Origin: Coprinus comatus
Lineage: Eukaryota; Basidiomycota; Agaricomycetes; Agaricales; Agaricaceae
Direction of reading: 5' to 3'
DNA: 64,000 bases
Assembly: GCA_034638255.1 (NCBI GenBank)
Contig: JAWPGT010000007.1
Span: 868,001 to 932,000, forward strand
Numbering within the stretch: the stretch's first letter is position 1; each line of letters starts with the position of its first letter. Under the pieces are notes generated by a model, which was not told where the DNA came from, did no database searches, and saw nothing but the letters and a program-made list of their open reading frames with translations. The translations under genes and the position numbers were made by a program. Below are positions 43,649-56,000 of the stretch, piece by piece.

Positions 43649-46600
43649 TTATGATCTTCTACGACCAATAGCAGGAGCTTCTGAACTATTTATCGGTACT
43701 CTTCTTGGCCCTCCTCCTCCTCCTCCACCAGATCCAGTTGTAGTAGATGATTTTTGAACGACGACTTTATTACGAGTACTAGCTGTTGTAGCATTGGCAA
43801 CTCCATTTGTTCTTGTCCCACCACCAGCTGAATTTGAGGTTGTAGTAGTGGTTGAAGTAGTGGTTTTAATTGCAGGTTTTATACGTTTTGTACCATTCTC
43901 TTTTTCTTTTTCCTTTTCTGTTGTAACTTTGGTACCACCATTGTTAATGGTTGTTCGTGTAGTAGTAGGTAGCGATGGTTCAGTACTTGTTCTTGTTCTC
44001 GTTTGCGTTCTTCCATTTATCCCTGTCGTTGTTATGGTACTAGTTTTGTTCAAAGCTCTTCTACCATTCAAAGGTTCCCCAACTACAGATTTCGTTTTTC
44101 CATTATTAGCGTTGGTAGTTTTCCCATTCAAAGTTAACCTTGAATTTGAAGGTGGTAAAGGTCTTCTTGGTTGAATATTAGTTATCGTTTTACGTTCTTG
44201 AAGTACTATTTGCAAATCATCATCTTCCCCTTCATCCTCTTGCTGTTGTCGTTGTTGATCAAATTCAAGAGGAGAACTATCACTTTCTTCAACACCTAAT
44301 TCCTGAGCTAACGTTAATCTTCCTCCTCCCCCTCCACTGCCACCGCCACCGCCACCGCCACCACCACGTCTCGCAACGTCATTCATAACTCTAGCTTTTG
44401 GAGTTTCAAGAACAGGAAACATATCATTCTCATCACCTCCCCCTTCCCCTTCCCCTCCTTCATTTTCATCAACCCACTCATCATCATCCAAATTCAAACC
44501 TAAATCCTTCCCATCCCAAACTTCATTCTTATCCCTATTCCCAAATCCTCCACCACCATTAACATTAACATTCCCAAATCCAGGAACACCAAGTAACTCA
44601 TCAACCAAACCCGAATCCAAACCCGAACTAGAATCAATACTAGTAGATTCATTAGATCCACCAGAACTATTAGGAGAATTCGAAAACATCAAAATTCTAC
44701 TTAAAGGACTTGGTTTAGCAGGTGAATAAGCATGAATCATTCTTTGAGCTAATGGTTTTGCTATTGGGAATGGTCTTTTTGATGGAGTTTTTTGGATTAG
44801 AATTTGTGGGATTGGATTATTGTTGTTGGTATTGGTATTGTTGTTGGTATTGGTGTTGGAGTTGGAGTTGGTGTTGGGATGAGGGAGGGGAGGAGGAGGA
44901 AGAGGATTTGATGTAGTTCTAGTTTTAGTCATAGGTTTCGGTGGTTCTGTTGAATTTGAATTTGGATTGGTAGATGATGAAGTGGTAGTGGTAGTGGTAG
45001 CGATAGTAGTGGTAGATGATTTTCTTTTCTTCATTTTATGTTTCGAGTCAGACTCATCAGTAAACACAGGTTGAACCAAACCCAAACCCAAACCCAATCC
45101 AACATTGTCATTTTTACCACCGCCACCAGTACCAAGATCGGAACCAAGTAATAAAGGATTACTAGGTAAAGAAGTATGTGGAGAAGGAGGTGGTAAAACA
45201 AATGAAGGTAAAATTGTTTCTGCAGGTTTTAGGTTTAATGAAAATTGAGGTGGTGCTGGTGGGAATGATTCTCGTCCATGTTCTTGACCTTGACCTTGGT
45301 CTTGATCATGATCTTCGAACTGTTCTTCATATTGATATTGATAACGTTGTGGAGGAATAACTTCAGTTTCATAAGAAGGAATAACAGACATTCTTGAAGA
45401 AGAAGGTTTCACAGGTGAAATAGATGAACGACGCGAAACTCTTGTTGATTTACGCGTTATTGCTGCATTGGATGATGATAAAGACGAAGATGTTGGCATT
45501 GTTATTGTTATTGAAGATTGACGTTGTCGAGGTTTCTTTCTTGGTGATTTACGTGGTGATGAAGAGATGATATGTGCAGGTAAGTGAGGTTTGGGTTGAT
45601 GTCGTTGTTGATGTCGAGGTTGGGTTTCATTTGATGTCATAGTAGTAGGAGCGGTGATATTGGAAGAAGGTTGAGGTGTAGGTGGTAAATCAGCAAGCAT
45701 CATTTGAACTTGCCAACTCCTTTTTTCATCCAAAAGTTTCGTACGTTCAACTTCAAGTAAAGCTCTTTCTTTACCAAGTTTTAAAGTCGCTTGTGTGAAT
45801 TTTTCTCTTTCACCATCAAGTTCACGTTTGATTTTATCTAATCGTTCACGTTCTTCATCTTTCATAGGAGCTGTCATGAGATCCATACTCATTTCAGCTT
45901 CGGTAGTTGTTGTTTGACGATGATCAGAAACGTATTTGTCAAACATGGCTTGTGTTTCGGTGGCTTGCGCTAACGATTGTTTTTGTGCACGTTCTACGTA
46001 CGGAAAAAGTGGTTATTGTTTCACTTTTACACAGATAGAAATTAAGGACTTGCCTATTTCCTCGCGAAGTTTGGAGATGACTCCTTGTAAACGCACGATT
46101 TCTTCAGGGTCTGGTTGTGATGATATTGGTTTCGTTGAGGTAGGGTCAGCAACAAGAGGAGTAGGTCCAGAAGGTCCAGAAGCGATATGTTGAGGGAGTG
46201 AAGTCAAGCATTCTTTGAGTGAGTTGAGGATTGTAGTCAAGGTATCATGGGCGTGTGTAGGGGGTTGCATCGGGAATAGGTTCGTCATAGTCCAAGGTGT
46301 AGGCTATACAAGGCTTGAGAAATAGTCTCCGTCATAGTTTGAGGGAACTTACGTCGGGCTCTTTGTCTGAGATATAACATCGTGCTTGGTGAAGCAAGGC
46401 TTGGACTTGGTTCACGACTTTGAGAACTAATCTTCGTAGTCGGAGGGTTTCGTCGAATACTTGAGCCCTTGCTTTCTCTGTTTCGTCCAACGCAATTTCT
46501 AGCAATTCTTGTGATTTTCCAATCACTTCTGAACCTTCTGTTACAGCTAAATTGGCACATTGCAGTCCAGCAGGGGTACCAGCAACTTTGATTTGTGATT

Positions 46601-47267
46601 CTGAGATTTTAGACCATTTTTCGGCCATACGTTCATACTCCTTTTCTTTCCGTTTGAGTTCACTTTGATGTGTAGCTCGTATAGCTTGTAATGATGTCCT
46701 TGTACGCTGGAGCTCTGCTGTTGTTTGTTTATGGGCTGCTTCGGTGGTATGTAGAATTCGTGTGGTGGCGCTAATAAGTATTGTTCAGGGTTTGGTTGAA
46801 TAAGTTGGTGTGGTGGCATACGTTAATTTTGTCTTGTGGAGGTTCATTTCTCGTTCTGCGCTTGCTACTTTGTCAATTGCTGTCCTGTGCATTGCTAAGA
46901 GACGATCATGGTCATATGAAAGCGTCCGTAGTTTGGTTGAGAGTTCTTCTGTTCTCGACATATCTTCCTAGATTACAAGCTCCAATTTACCTTAGAAGAG
47001 TTATTAGATGGTTGAACGCACCATCCGTTGACTCAGCATTGCCAGAAAACATTTCACAACTTTGTCTGGGTGTGTGTTTGATAAACCTTCAAGAGAAAGA
47101 CCTGGAGCAGCAGTAAAGCCATGAGAAACGAGTTGTGCGTTGACATATTCGAGACTTGAGGTTGAGATGTAGGATTCAGTTGAGCCCTCAAAAAATGGAG
47201 AATTGAGCAGGGAGGGAGACTGGTCTTGAATGTCCCAGTGGACATTGCGTCTTGGAGTTGCAGCCAT
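43649..47267 (-). CDS. ADIP/SSX2IP (Msd1)-like coiled-coil protein with a long disordered tail
   Basis: Seen: ATG at 47267 (MAATPRRNVHWDIQDQS), then the block SLEYVNAQLVSHGFTAAPGL typical of the afadin/alpha-actinin-binding family. Long coiled-coil exons follow (EELSTKLRTLSYDHDRLLA, KQTTAELQRTRTSLQAI, DETEKARAQVFDETLRLRRL and more), then a further coiled coil (ERLDKIKRELDGEREKFTQ). The last exon (45946-43649) is about 700 residues of low complexity: poly-Thr/Ser/Asn, Gly runs, Pro-rich and Lys-rich patches. Known: SSX2IP in animals sits at centrosomes, and Msd1 in fission yeast anchors microtubules at the spindle pole body. Inferred: spindle-pole or cortical microtubule anchoring. Total about 1,130 aa, much longer than Msd1 because of the tail. 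Divergent from the deubiquitinase at 47673. Confidence 0.8.
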
Positions 47268-47672
47268 AAGTTGACAATTTCCTTTCTCAACACCAAACGC
47301 GCGAATCTCAACGCGCAAGGTCACGTGCTGGGCTACTACATACCCAACGGAAGGCCGGGCCGTGAATAACTACGATGGGATTAAATGTTAGATAAATGCG
47401 CAATAAAGAGCAATAATTAAAGTAAAGTAGTCAGACAATCAAATATGAGCAAATGTTCCGGTGCACAGTTAAGTGGAAAGCGCAGCGGGGAGAGGCAGAG
47501 TGATGTGTGTTACATAAGCAGTATATTGTCTGTTCTTCCCCTGTCGTCTGGTCCTCCAAGGTAGAATGCCAAGCGTTGCGGTCCATCCTCAGTCGCCAGT
47601 GCTTGGTGGCTTTGATTGTGCGTCTCTAATCCTCTCGCTGCTCCAGGCTGCTGCTGACCGTTTCTAGCCAAC
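47268..47672. promoter_or_regulatory. Divergent promoter, ADIP-like gene / Doa4-like gene
   Basis: About 405 bp between two divergent start codons. No TATA box stands out. A GC-rich patch lies near 47330-47365. The frame at 47510-47800 on the minus strand overlaps the deubiquitinase start and is not real. Confidence 0.5.
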
Positions 47673-50600
47673 ATGACTGTTGCTGACATCAAAAACAGGG
47701 CCAGGGATACTGTTATGAAGGAAGCTGGTCGCGCCTCTGCGCTTTCCTCTATCCGCACAGCCCGCAATCTGTTACTCGCTGCAAAGGAGAAGGAGAACAA
47801 TGGAGAACTGCATAGTGCTCTGGAGGATTATATCAAGGCTGCTACCCTTGTAAAGCTTACCCTTGACTCAAGCGAGTTTCGCCAGGAAAACTTGAAGGGC
47901 AATGGTGGTGTTGTACGGAAGGAGTTCAATGATTTTATGCAGGTATATCATTATACAATTGCTGTCTTCCCGATGACTTGATTAAATCTCTTCAGAACAG
48001 CGATCTCAGCAAGAGAACACAGGCTATTGAGAGTAAGCTCAAGGCTTTGGAAGCAGCCAAGAAGCCGTGCGTTACCCGTTGCTGCGGAAAGTTATACTCG
48101 TACTGACCACATCACCTACAGAGAGTCGAACGAGTCCCAGACTAATCAGTCCTATGGATCCATAGCAGATCGAGTCAGAGCTCTACAAAACAATGGCCTC
48201 GAAGTAGGCCCAGTACCTACCATTAAACCCACCCCCCATCTTCCCGGCCTATCCAACGCACCACTCACACCCACCCGGGTATCACCTATCTCGACCCATC
48301 CCTCTCCATCCAGTGCCCCTCTTCCCATTACACCAACCGCGTCTACATCATCAACCCACCATACCTTTGTTCCTCCATCCTCATTAGGTCCACCATCTCC
48401 CGGATCCTCTCCCGCAACCTCTCCGAATTATTCCAATACTTTCGACATTTCCGGATTTAATACTGCCTTCCCGTCGATCGACGAACTTGAAGGAAGCCCG
48501 GCATTCACTCTTCCCTCGGTCCCGACAGGAACTGGCGGAATTCCGTCGAAACCTAGTTTGAAAGATATTTGTAACTCAAATGTCCCTCCATCTCCAAGCA
48601 CTAATTTCCGGAATTTTGCCCTTCATATTGATAGACCTTCTAGTACCCCTATCACTCCAACCTCTAATGCCTTCAACAGTCGACCCGGTTCACCGTCTCG
48701 ACCTAATGGTACTACACCACTTAAGCCCTCAGGTCTATCGTCGTCTACGGTCCAACCCAAAACGCCAATACCTAACACTAATACTGTTTCACCAAAGGAT
48801 TTATCCAAGTATATGAAGGAATGGCGTGTTCTGTTAATCGATATCCGACATCGGGCCGATTTTGACAGGGAACATATACACGGGGAAGCTGTCGTTTGTA
48901 TTGAACCTACAGTGATTATGAGAGGAACGTGAGTTTATAATTGAATACATAAGATTTGGACTTGGAGCTCATGCGATATCTTCTACTAATTAAGGGTATC
49001 AGCCCAGAAGCTGGAAGATTCGATGGTGATTGGACCTAAACATGAAGCATCCATTTTCTCTAATCGCGAAAAGTTCGATTTGGTTGCTATCTATGACGAA
49101 TCAGCAACAAGTTTCGATAAAGACAGTCCTCAAACAGTAATAGTTCGTGAGATTTACGAACAAGCTTTCAACAAACCCTTGAAAAGGATGCCAATGTTAC
49201 TTATTGGGGGTATTGAGGCTTGGAAAAAGGATTTGGGAGGGTCGGAGTTGATTCATGGGAAAGGGTACAATTCGGATTCTTCAAACAAGAAGTTGTCACC
49301 ACCATCATCATCAACGACCACCGGGGGATTCGTAACTCCATTGAGTCCAATTCCGATTAGTCCTAAGAATCCGTTCAATGTTAATGGGCTTGTAACGCAA
49401 CCGTTGATTGGGTCACCGCCTTCTCTTGAAACTTCGTCAAAGGATAAGAATCCTTTCAGGTTGAGTACCGTTCCTAATGGTCTCGTTAATGGGCAGCATA
49501 GGCCTAGCTTCTCTATTGATCAAACACCCTCGAGGTACGTTCTTTTTTATTTTGTCAAAAGTCGAAATGATATATTTGGATTTAGGTCACCGGAGATTAA
49601 TTATACCGGCACTTCTGCTTTACAGCGCCGTTCTGCTTTACCTTCTCGACAATCAATTTCACAGAGTCGATCCGAATACAATGTACGCACTCTTTTATCC
49701 ACTGTTTTTATCTGACGTTGAATTCACACACCTGTAAAAGGGAACAACATCACCAACAACAGCATATAACTCATTCCCACCAATCACATATCCAACAGCA
49801 GCAGCAACCTCCAGCGCAAGTTCCAGCCATAATCACAACCACAATCATAACTATAACCCTAACACCAACATCTTCTCAACACCATTCATTTCTCCGCCTG
49901 ACATAACATCGCCACCTATAGCATCTATAAATCCTTCTTGGAAAAGAACAGATTATATTGATCAATCCCAAGAAGCTCTTTTCATATCATCAAGACCTAC
50001 TGGTTCCGGTTCTGTTTCAGTAACAGGAACAGGGATTGATTATCCAGACGTAAAAGTAACATTACCTAGACCTCCACCTGTAGCAACATCAACACCACTT
50101 GAGAGACAAGATAGCAGACCACCACCATTACCTTTGAAACCTTCTGGTTCTGGTACTGGTTATCTTAATAGTTATACTGGAGGTGCACCACAAGCACCAA
50201 GGATTCTTTCTGATTATCCAGTTACTTATTGGGGTGACATTGAAATTGGGTTATCGGGTCTGAAGAATTTGGGAAATACTTGTTACATGAATGCTCCTAT
50301 TCAATGCTTGAGCGCTACGGCGCCTTTTGCTAGGTTTTTTAATGGTGGGTGATGTTGAATATTGGTATTCCTTTCATTGTTTTCCTTTCCTGACGGTTTT
50401 TTTTTTTTCGTTTCTAGAACATAGATGGAAAAATGCGATTAATTATACGAATCCGTTTGGATCGAAAGGAAAGTTGACGGGTGCACTTGCTAAATTGTTA
50501 CATGAGATGTGGGGTGGTGATTTACCTTATTTAACTCCTCATGAATTCCGGGTACGTCCGATCCTTATCCATCCTCTTTTTTTTCTTCCTATATCATTCT

Positions 50601-51776
50601 TATATTTATATATTCACATTTACATTTAGAAATCAATCTGTCAAATCCGTTCCCAATATGACAACTCTGATCAACACGATTCTCAAGAATTCTTATCATT
50701 CCTAATGGATGGGATTCATGAAGATCTTAACAGAGTAATTGTAAAACCACCACCTAGATTGTATACTAAACAAGAAGAGGAGGAATTGGAAAAGTTACCA
50801 CCTCAAATTGCTAGTGAGAGAGAATGGAAGGAATGGAAGGTTAGGAATGATAGTTTGATTGTGGATTATTTTCAGGGTCAGTTTAGGAGTAAGTTGGAAT
50901 GTTTGAGTTGTAGACAGGTGAGGTTTTTCTTTTTTTGGGGGGTTTTTTTTGCTACGTTTTTTACTGATTGTGGTACGATGGATTATGTAGACATCGACGA
51001 CGTATAATGTGTTTTCGGTTTTACAATTACCGATTCCGACACAATGGAGGGGTGGAAAAGTATCGATATCAAAATGTTTAGATGCATTCTTTGGTCAAGA
51101 AGTCCTAGAAAAAGATGATTCATGGTATGCGTCCCCAATTCTCGATCGACCCCTCTCTCTCTATATATATATATATGTAACTAAAACATAATTTCCAGGG
51201 ATTGTCCAAGATGTAAAACCAAAAGACGCGCAACCAAATCACTTGACCTAGCACGTCTTCCACCAGTCCTATTAATTCACTTGAAACGATTCGAAGCAAG
51301 TGGTCGATTTTCAGATAAAGTGGATTCATTTGTGGATTTTCCAATGAAAGGATTGGATTTGACTGGTTATATGCCTACCCCTTTACCTCTTGGTGCTGAT
51401 AGAAGTGAATTAAATGGAGGATTACCTATGTCTTTGGAGGATCCTAGAACTCAGATGCCTCCGTATAAATATGATTTGTATGCTGTTACGAATCATTATG
51501 GGAACTTGACTAGTGGACATTGTGAGTATTTTTTGTGTTCTCTTGTTTTTCTTATTTATTAATGGGTTGTTTTTACTCTTATAGATACGTCGTTTATTGC
51601 TTCAAGAGGAGGATGGATGTATTGTGATGATAGTAGTATCAAACCAGTGGAACCTAAACAAGTAGTGGTACGTACTCCTTTTGCTTTCGAATTGGACGTT
51701 GAATACTAAAACTGAATCATTGCATATATAGAATCAGAAAGCTTATGTTTTGTTCTACAAAAGAGTCCGTTCATAG
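47673..51776 (+). CDS. DOA4: Doa4/Ubp4-type ubiquitin-specific protease with USP8-like N-terminus and rhodanese domain
   Basis: Seen: ATG at 47673. The N-terminal helical domain (ARNLLLAAKEKENNGELHSALEDYIKA) resembles the USP8 dimerisation/MIT-like region. A disordered Ser/Pro stretch follows, then a rhodanese-like domain (KEWRVLLIDIRHRADFDREH ... IVREIYEQAF ... PMLLIGGIEAWKKDLGG). After further disorder comes the UCH domain. Its Cys box is GLKNLGNTCYMNAPIQCLS (about 50260-50315). A zinc-ribbon pair is CLSC...CPRC, with the core LLIHLKRFEASGRFSDK. The His box YAVTNHYGNLTSGHYTSF is split by an intron, and the gene ends at 51776. Known: Doa4 recovers ubiquitin from cargo at endosomes with ESCRT-III. 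Catalytic Cys, His and Asp (WMYCDDSS) are all present. About 12 exons, roughly 1,130 aa. Confidence 0.93.
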
Positions 51777-52245
51777 AAGCTTTAATCCCGCGAACCTCTC
51801 TCTTCATTGTTATCGTTTTCTATGTTTTAGGTTTTCTTTAGTTTATTATTCCCGGGTTCTCATAACTACTTGTTCTCCTTTACTCTTTTTCTCCTCCTCT
51901 TGCTGACCCCACGATCCATTCCCATTTTCATTCTTGATTCCTCTCTTTCATATATTAACCCTTGCTACCAATTCGAATTGTTCCTTCCCTCCTGTTATAA
52001 AAAAAAACTTTACTTTGCATTTCTTTTTTAAGTTTTCCCTCCCATTTTTTTGTTTGTATTCCTATAGTAATGTTCAAGTTTTAAGTTCACAAGTTCAAGC
52101 TTTTATGTGTCTCCAGATTCTCTCGTCCCTTCTTTATACTTTATGCTTTATTCCCCTCTTTTTTGTTTTTGTTTTTGCGAATTTAGCTTGAATGTTGAAT
52201 TCCATTCAGACTCCCTCCCCATACACCCTGTGACTTATTGGCATA

Positions 52246-52293
<48 letters not shown>

Positions 52294-53007
52294 TTTTTCT
52301 CACTTCTTTTTTTTTACGTTCTGGAATTAACGAGGGATTTGCGATTTTGTAATTTTTGTATACATACATACTTGGTATTTCTTTTTGAGTTGGGTTAATT
52401 TTTATCTACTTTTCCATTTTTCCAATCTATATATATTGTCACATGATAAATTTGAATTATTGAGTATTGAGCAAGTAGGTACTAAGCGTTTTGAAATCAT
52501 GACACATAAAAAAAAACGACGAAGACGACGACGATGATGACGAGATAGCATTGATTGAAAAGCAAAAAAAAAAAAAAAAGAAAGGCAAGAAAAGACATAA
52601 ATGTCTTCAATTGAACGGAATTGAATTCAAAGAAAAAATTATTCAAACGATTTCTACTAGGTCATCTCCCCACCCAACCTCTTCCTTAAACATTAGGCCT
52701 TAGGCCTGCCTAAAACCAACCACAACTCCAACCCATACACCCACACAAACACCAATGCAAAACGAAAAAAGCGAATAACAAATTACGAAAAAGAAATCAC
52801 TAAGAAAAATCACTAAAACAAAAGGACTACGTAAAAGAAAATGAGATAAACGTTAAACTTCAAGCTTCAAATTCAAATTCAAACCCCCCACATACACAAC
52901 TCGAAGCTTCCGAACTCAAACCCAAACTCAAGCTCAAGCTCAAGCTAAAGCTAAAGCCATATACATGAAGCCTTAACGAACTCTCCTCTTTTCATTTTCA
53001 TTTTGTT
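51777..53007. other. Convergent 3' flanks with repeats
   Basis: About 1.2 kb of pyrimidine-rich sequence on the left (3' flank of the deubiquitinase), a CT microsatellite at 52248-52287, an A-run near 52567-52580, and a stretch rich in CAAGCTCAAGCT-type repeats near 52920-52955. No gene seen. Confidence 0.5.
52248..52287 (+). repeat. (CT)n microsatellite
   Basis: About 20 CT units are followed by a T-run, between two convergent genes. Confidence 0.9.
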
Positions 53008-56000
53008 CTACGAAATAATCATCTGACCATTCGCAATATTCTCCGCCTGTTCATAATGACATTTATGACACAAATATGAATCCACCATATTTCCCAATCC
53101 CAATCCGAGTCCATTCCCATTCCCATTTCCAAATCCATTCAAAGGATCAGGATAAAAAGCAGGCGAGAAATGAGTATGGCAAATATGGCATTCTGGATCA
53201 GATGGTTGCATTAGATGAGTTGGTGTTGTTGAATGTATTGATGACGATGACGATGATGATACTGTAGTAGTAGTAGTTGCTGTTGCTGTTGCTGTTGCAA
53301 TGGTATTGGTACTGGTGTTGGTGTTGGTATTATTGGTGGAAGGACCGGAGCCGGAACTAGAACCGGAACCAGAGGGGGTATTAGATTCGGATCGGGCTTG
53401 AAGTATACTATCCAAACGGCGAGCTTTTCGAAGTAAACCATGAGCTTGACCAATCGGAGCTTGTTTATATGCTTGAACGTAAACTTGAAGGGCAGTCTGT
53501 TTTCCGTCACAGTAATTTTTTTTAAATGAAAAAAGATGGTTTACGTCAATGACCAACGACATTGGTTTACGAAAAAAAGAACATACCTCGCCTCCTTCAT
53601 TAGTTTCACAAATATCATAAAGAGCTCGCCGATTGTGATCATGATCTTTACACGAAACAATAGCATTCATACATCCTGTCTCTCCTTTAAAGGTTACTGT
53701 GGTGGTGGTGTCACGGCGACTACTTTTAACCTAGAACAAAAAGATAAAAAAAATGTCAATGTCAATAAATCAATATCGTCATAAATTCAATTCAAATTTA
53801 TTATGTCATTGGATGAATGTGGGGATAAGGAAAAAGGAATATGGGGAATAGATAAGTGCGTAAAGTGTACCAAATGCGTAATTTGGGGAAAGGGAAGTGA
53901 TGACAAGAGAATAATAGAAAAAATAGGAGGCAAATCAATCAAGTGGATGAATTGATGTCATGAGATGCACCCTCGTGCGTACGTCACAACCATATACAAC
54001 ACAGTTGTTTTTCCAAACGTAAAAAAAGAGCAAAAATAAAAATAAATGAATGAAGCTAAGACGTACCGGCTGGATCTCAAACCCAAATTTAGCGCCTTGT
54101 TTATAGGCACATGAACCATGAAATTCCTTAGTACAATCCGAACAACGAATCACAGCTCCTTCGGCAAGGTTACAAACCGAGCATCGCTATAGGTATAACA
54201 AAAAGTCATCAATAAAATCTTCCTTTTTTCATATCACGAATAGTAGAGTAGGACTTTTGAAAAAAAAAACTCACAGTAGACCAACGATGTTTCGAAATTG
54301 TATTAATCCCTTCAATCAGCTTCAACCTACTCGAATCTGCAAACGTAATTTCGGGAGAAAATACGGCACATAGAACATGTGCCCAACATTGCTGTTCAGT
54401 TGGTTTACAAAGTCGTAGGAATGAATCAGTCGAAGGATATGGTTTCTTCTTCTTATCTTCAGCTTTGCCTCTTGGACACAAAACACAATCAGAGTTCTAT
54501 GAGAAAAACAAAACAAAGCTGTGTGTGAGTATAGGTTGTTTTTAAGTTCCCGGTTGTACCGGTTAATCGAGTTTTGGGTTGAGATAATAATGGTGTAACC
54601 GCATAAGCAGCTACACTGAGTAAAAAAGAGGGATCAAAGGGGGGAAAGGGAAATTAAGAGGGCACGAGGAGCGATGGGGACAAAACAAAATTCATCTGAT
54701 ATCCGACTCTGTCGTTGTCGTTTGTCGGGATGTGTGTGCGTGGAGAAAGAGAAAAAGAGAGGAAATATACGTACAATCGAAACTTCAAGTGTTTGTTCAT
54801 TATCACACAATTCGCATACCCACTTGTCCGCTTTAGTTGGATCAGAAAGAACAGCACCGCAAGATCCTTTAAACCCCAAAAGCCAAATTGACAAAATAAA
54901 CAATCGGATGACGCCGAAAACGAGAAGAAAAGATGCGACAATCACCATGTAAAACCATCAAAATCCGCGGATATCAATTATCGAAATTCAAAACCAACTC
55001 ACCGGCATGAACACGAACTTCGCACTTCGAGCATTTCAACACCCTTCCTAAGGGTCCAGTTCTAGTGCAAGCAAGACAACGTAACTGAGGAGCTGTAGAA
55101 GGTGGTGGTGGAGGTGTTGTTTGAGCAGAAGCTGTCGTCTAATAATAATAACAAACAGAAAAACGAAGTAAAGGGTTGTATAGTCAGTTCAGGTTTCTTT
55201 CATAAATCAGAACTTCTAGGGTTGAAACCAAAATAGTGGAAAATGAAGGATAAGAAGTAGAAGGGACAACGAGGAATGTGTACTCGGTATTCGGTGTTTC
55301 GGAATTAGATGATTGATCCATCATGGAATCGTAGATGTCCCTCAACCACCAACACCAAATCCAAATCCAAAAAAAAGGGAAACAAAAGACATACGGAGGT
55401 CAGAAAAACAACTAACCTTTGCACGTTTAGAGGAAGGCCCGGACAACGGTGTACCCTCTCTCTTATCCGTTGTCCCATTCCCACTTCTCCCATTCTTCGA
55501 AGAAGGTACACTTTCCTCTCTCGAAGCTCTAACATTCAAATCCGCATATTTCCTCCAATTATTCCCACAATTATCACAAATAATATTAGTCAATAATCCT
55601 TTAGGAGCTTTCCACCAAACAGGTGTTTCTCTTGTTCGGCAAGCTCCACATGTAGGTGTTTTGGAAGGAGGTTGTGCTACTATTGAATTTTCATCATCTG
55701 ATAATCCAACATGTTGACCGTTAGATGCTTCTTCATCTGTACGATATATTTGATTATTGGGTTTGGATGGTTCACCTCCTTCTTTGATCCGTTTATGTTG
55801 TTCGCCTAATTTTTGACTAACATGGCGAAGGAAAAAAAAGGTTTCAATACTAATACAATAAGAGAAAAGGATTAGAAATATCTTACCTTTTCCAATGACC
55901 ATAGAAGCGGACAACCTCGGGCATCGTGCGAGTTACAACTTCTTCCCGTACACCTCTAAGTTCTGCATTATGATGCATAATACCATCTTCAAAAGCCACA

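Noticed and set aside
54674..54952. Plus frame over the SNT2 PHD region
   Set aside because: Antisense shadow of the PHD exon and its intron; the minus strand has the Cys pattern.
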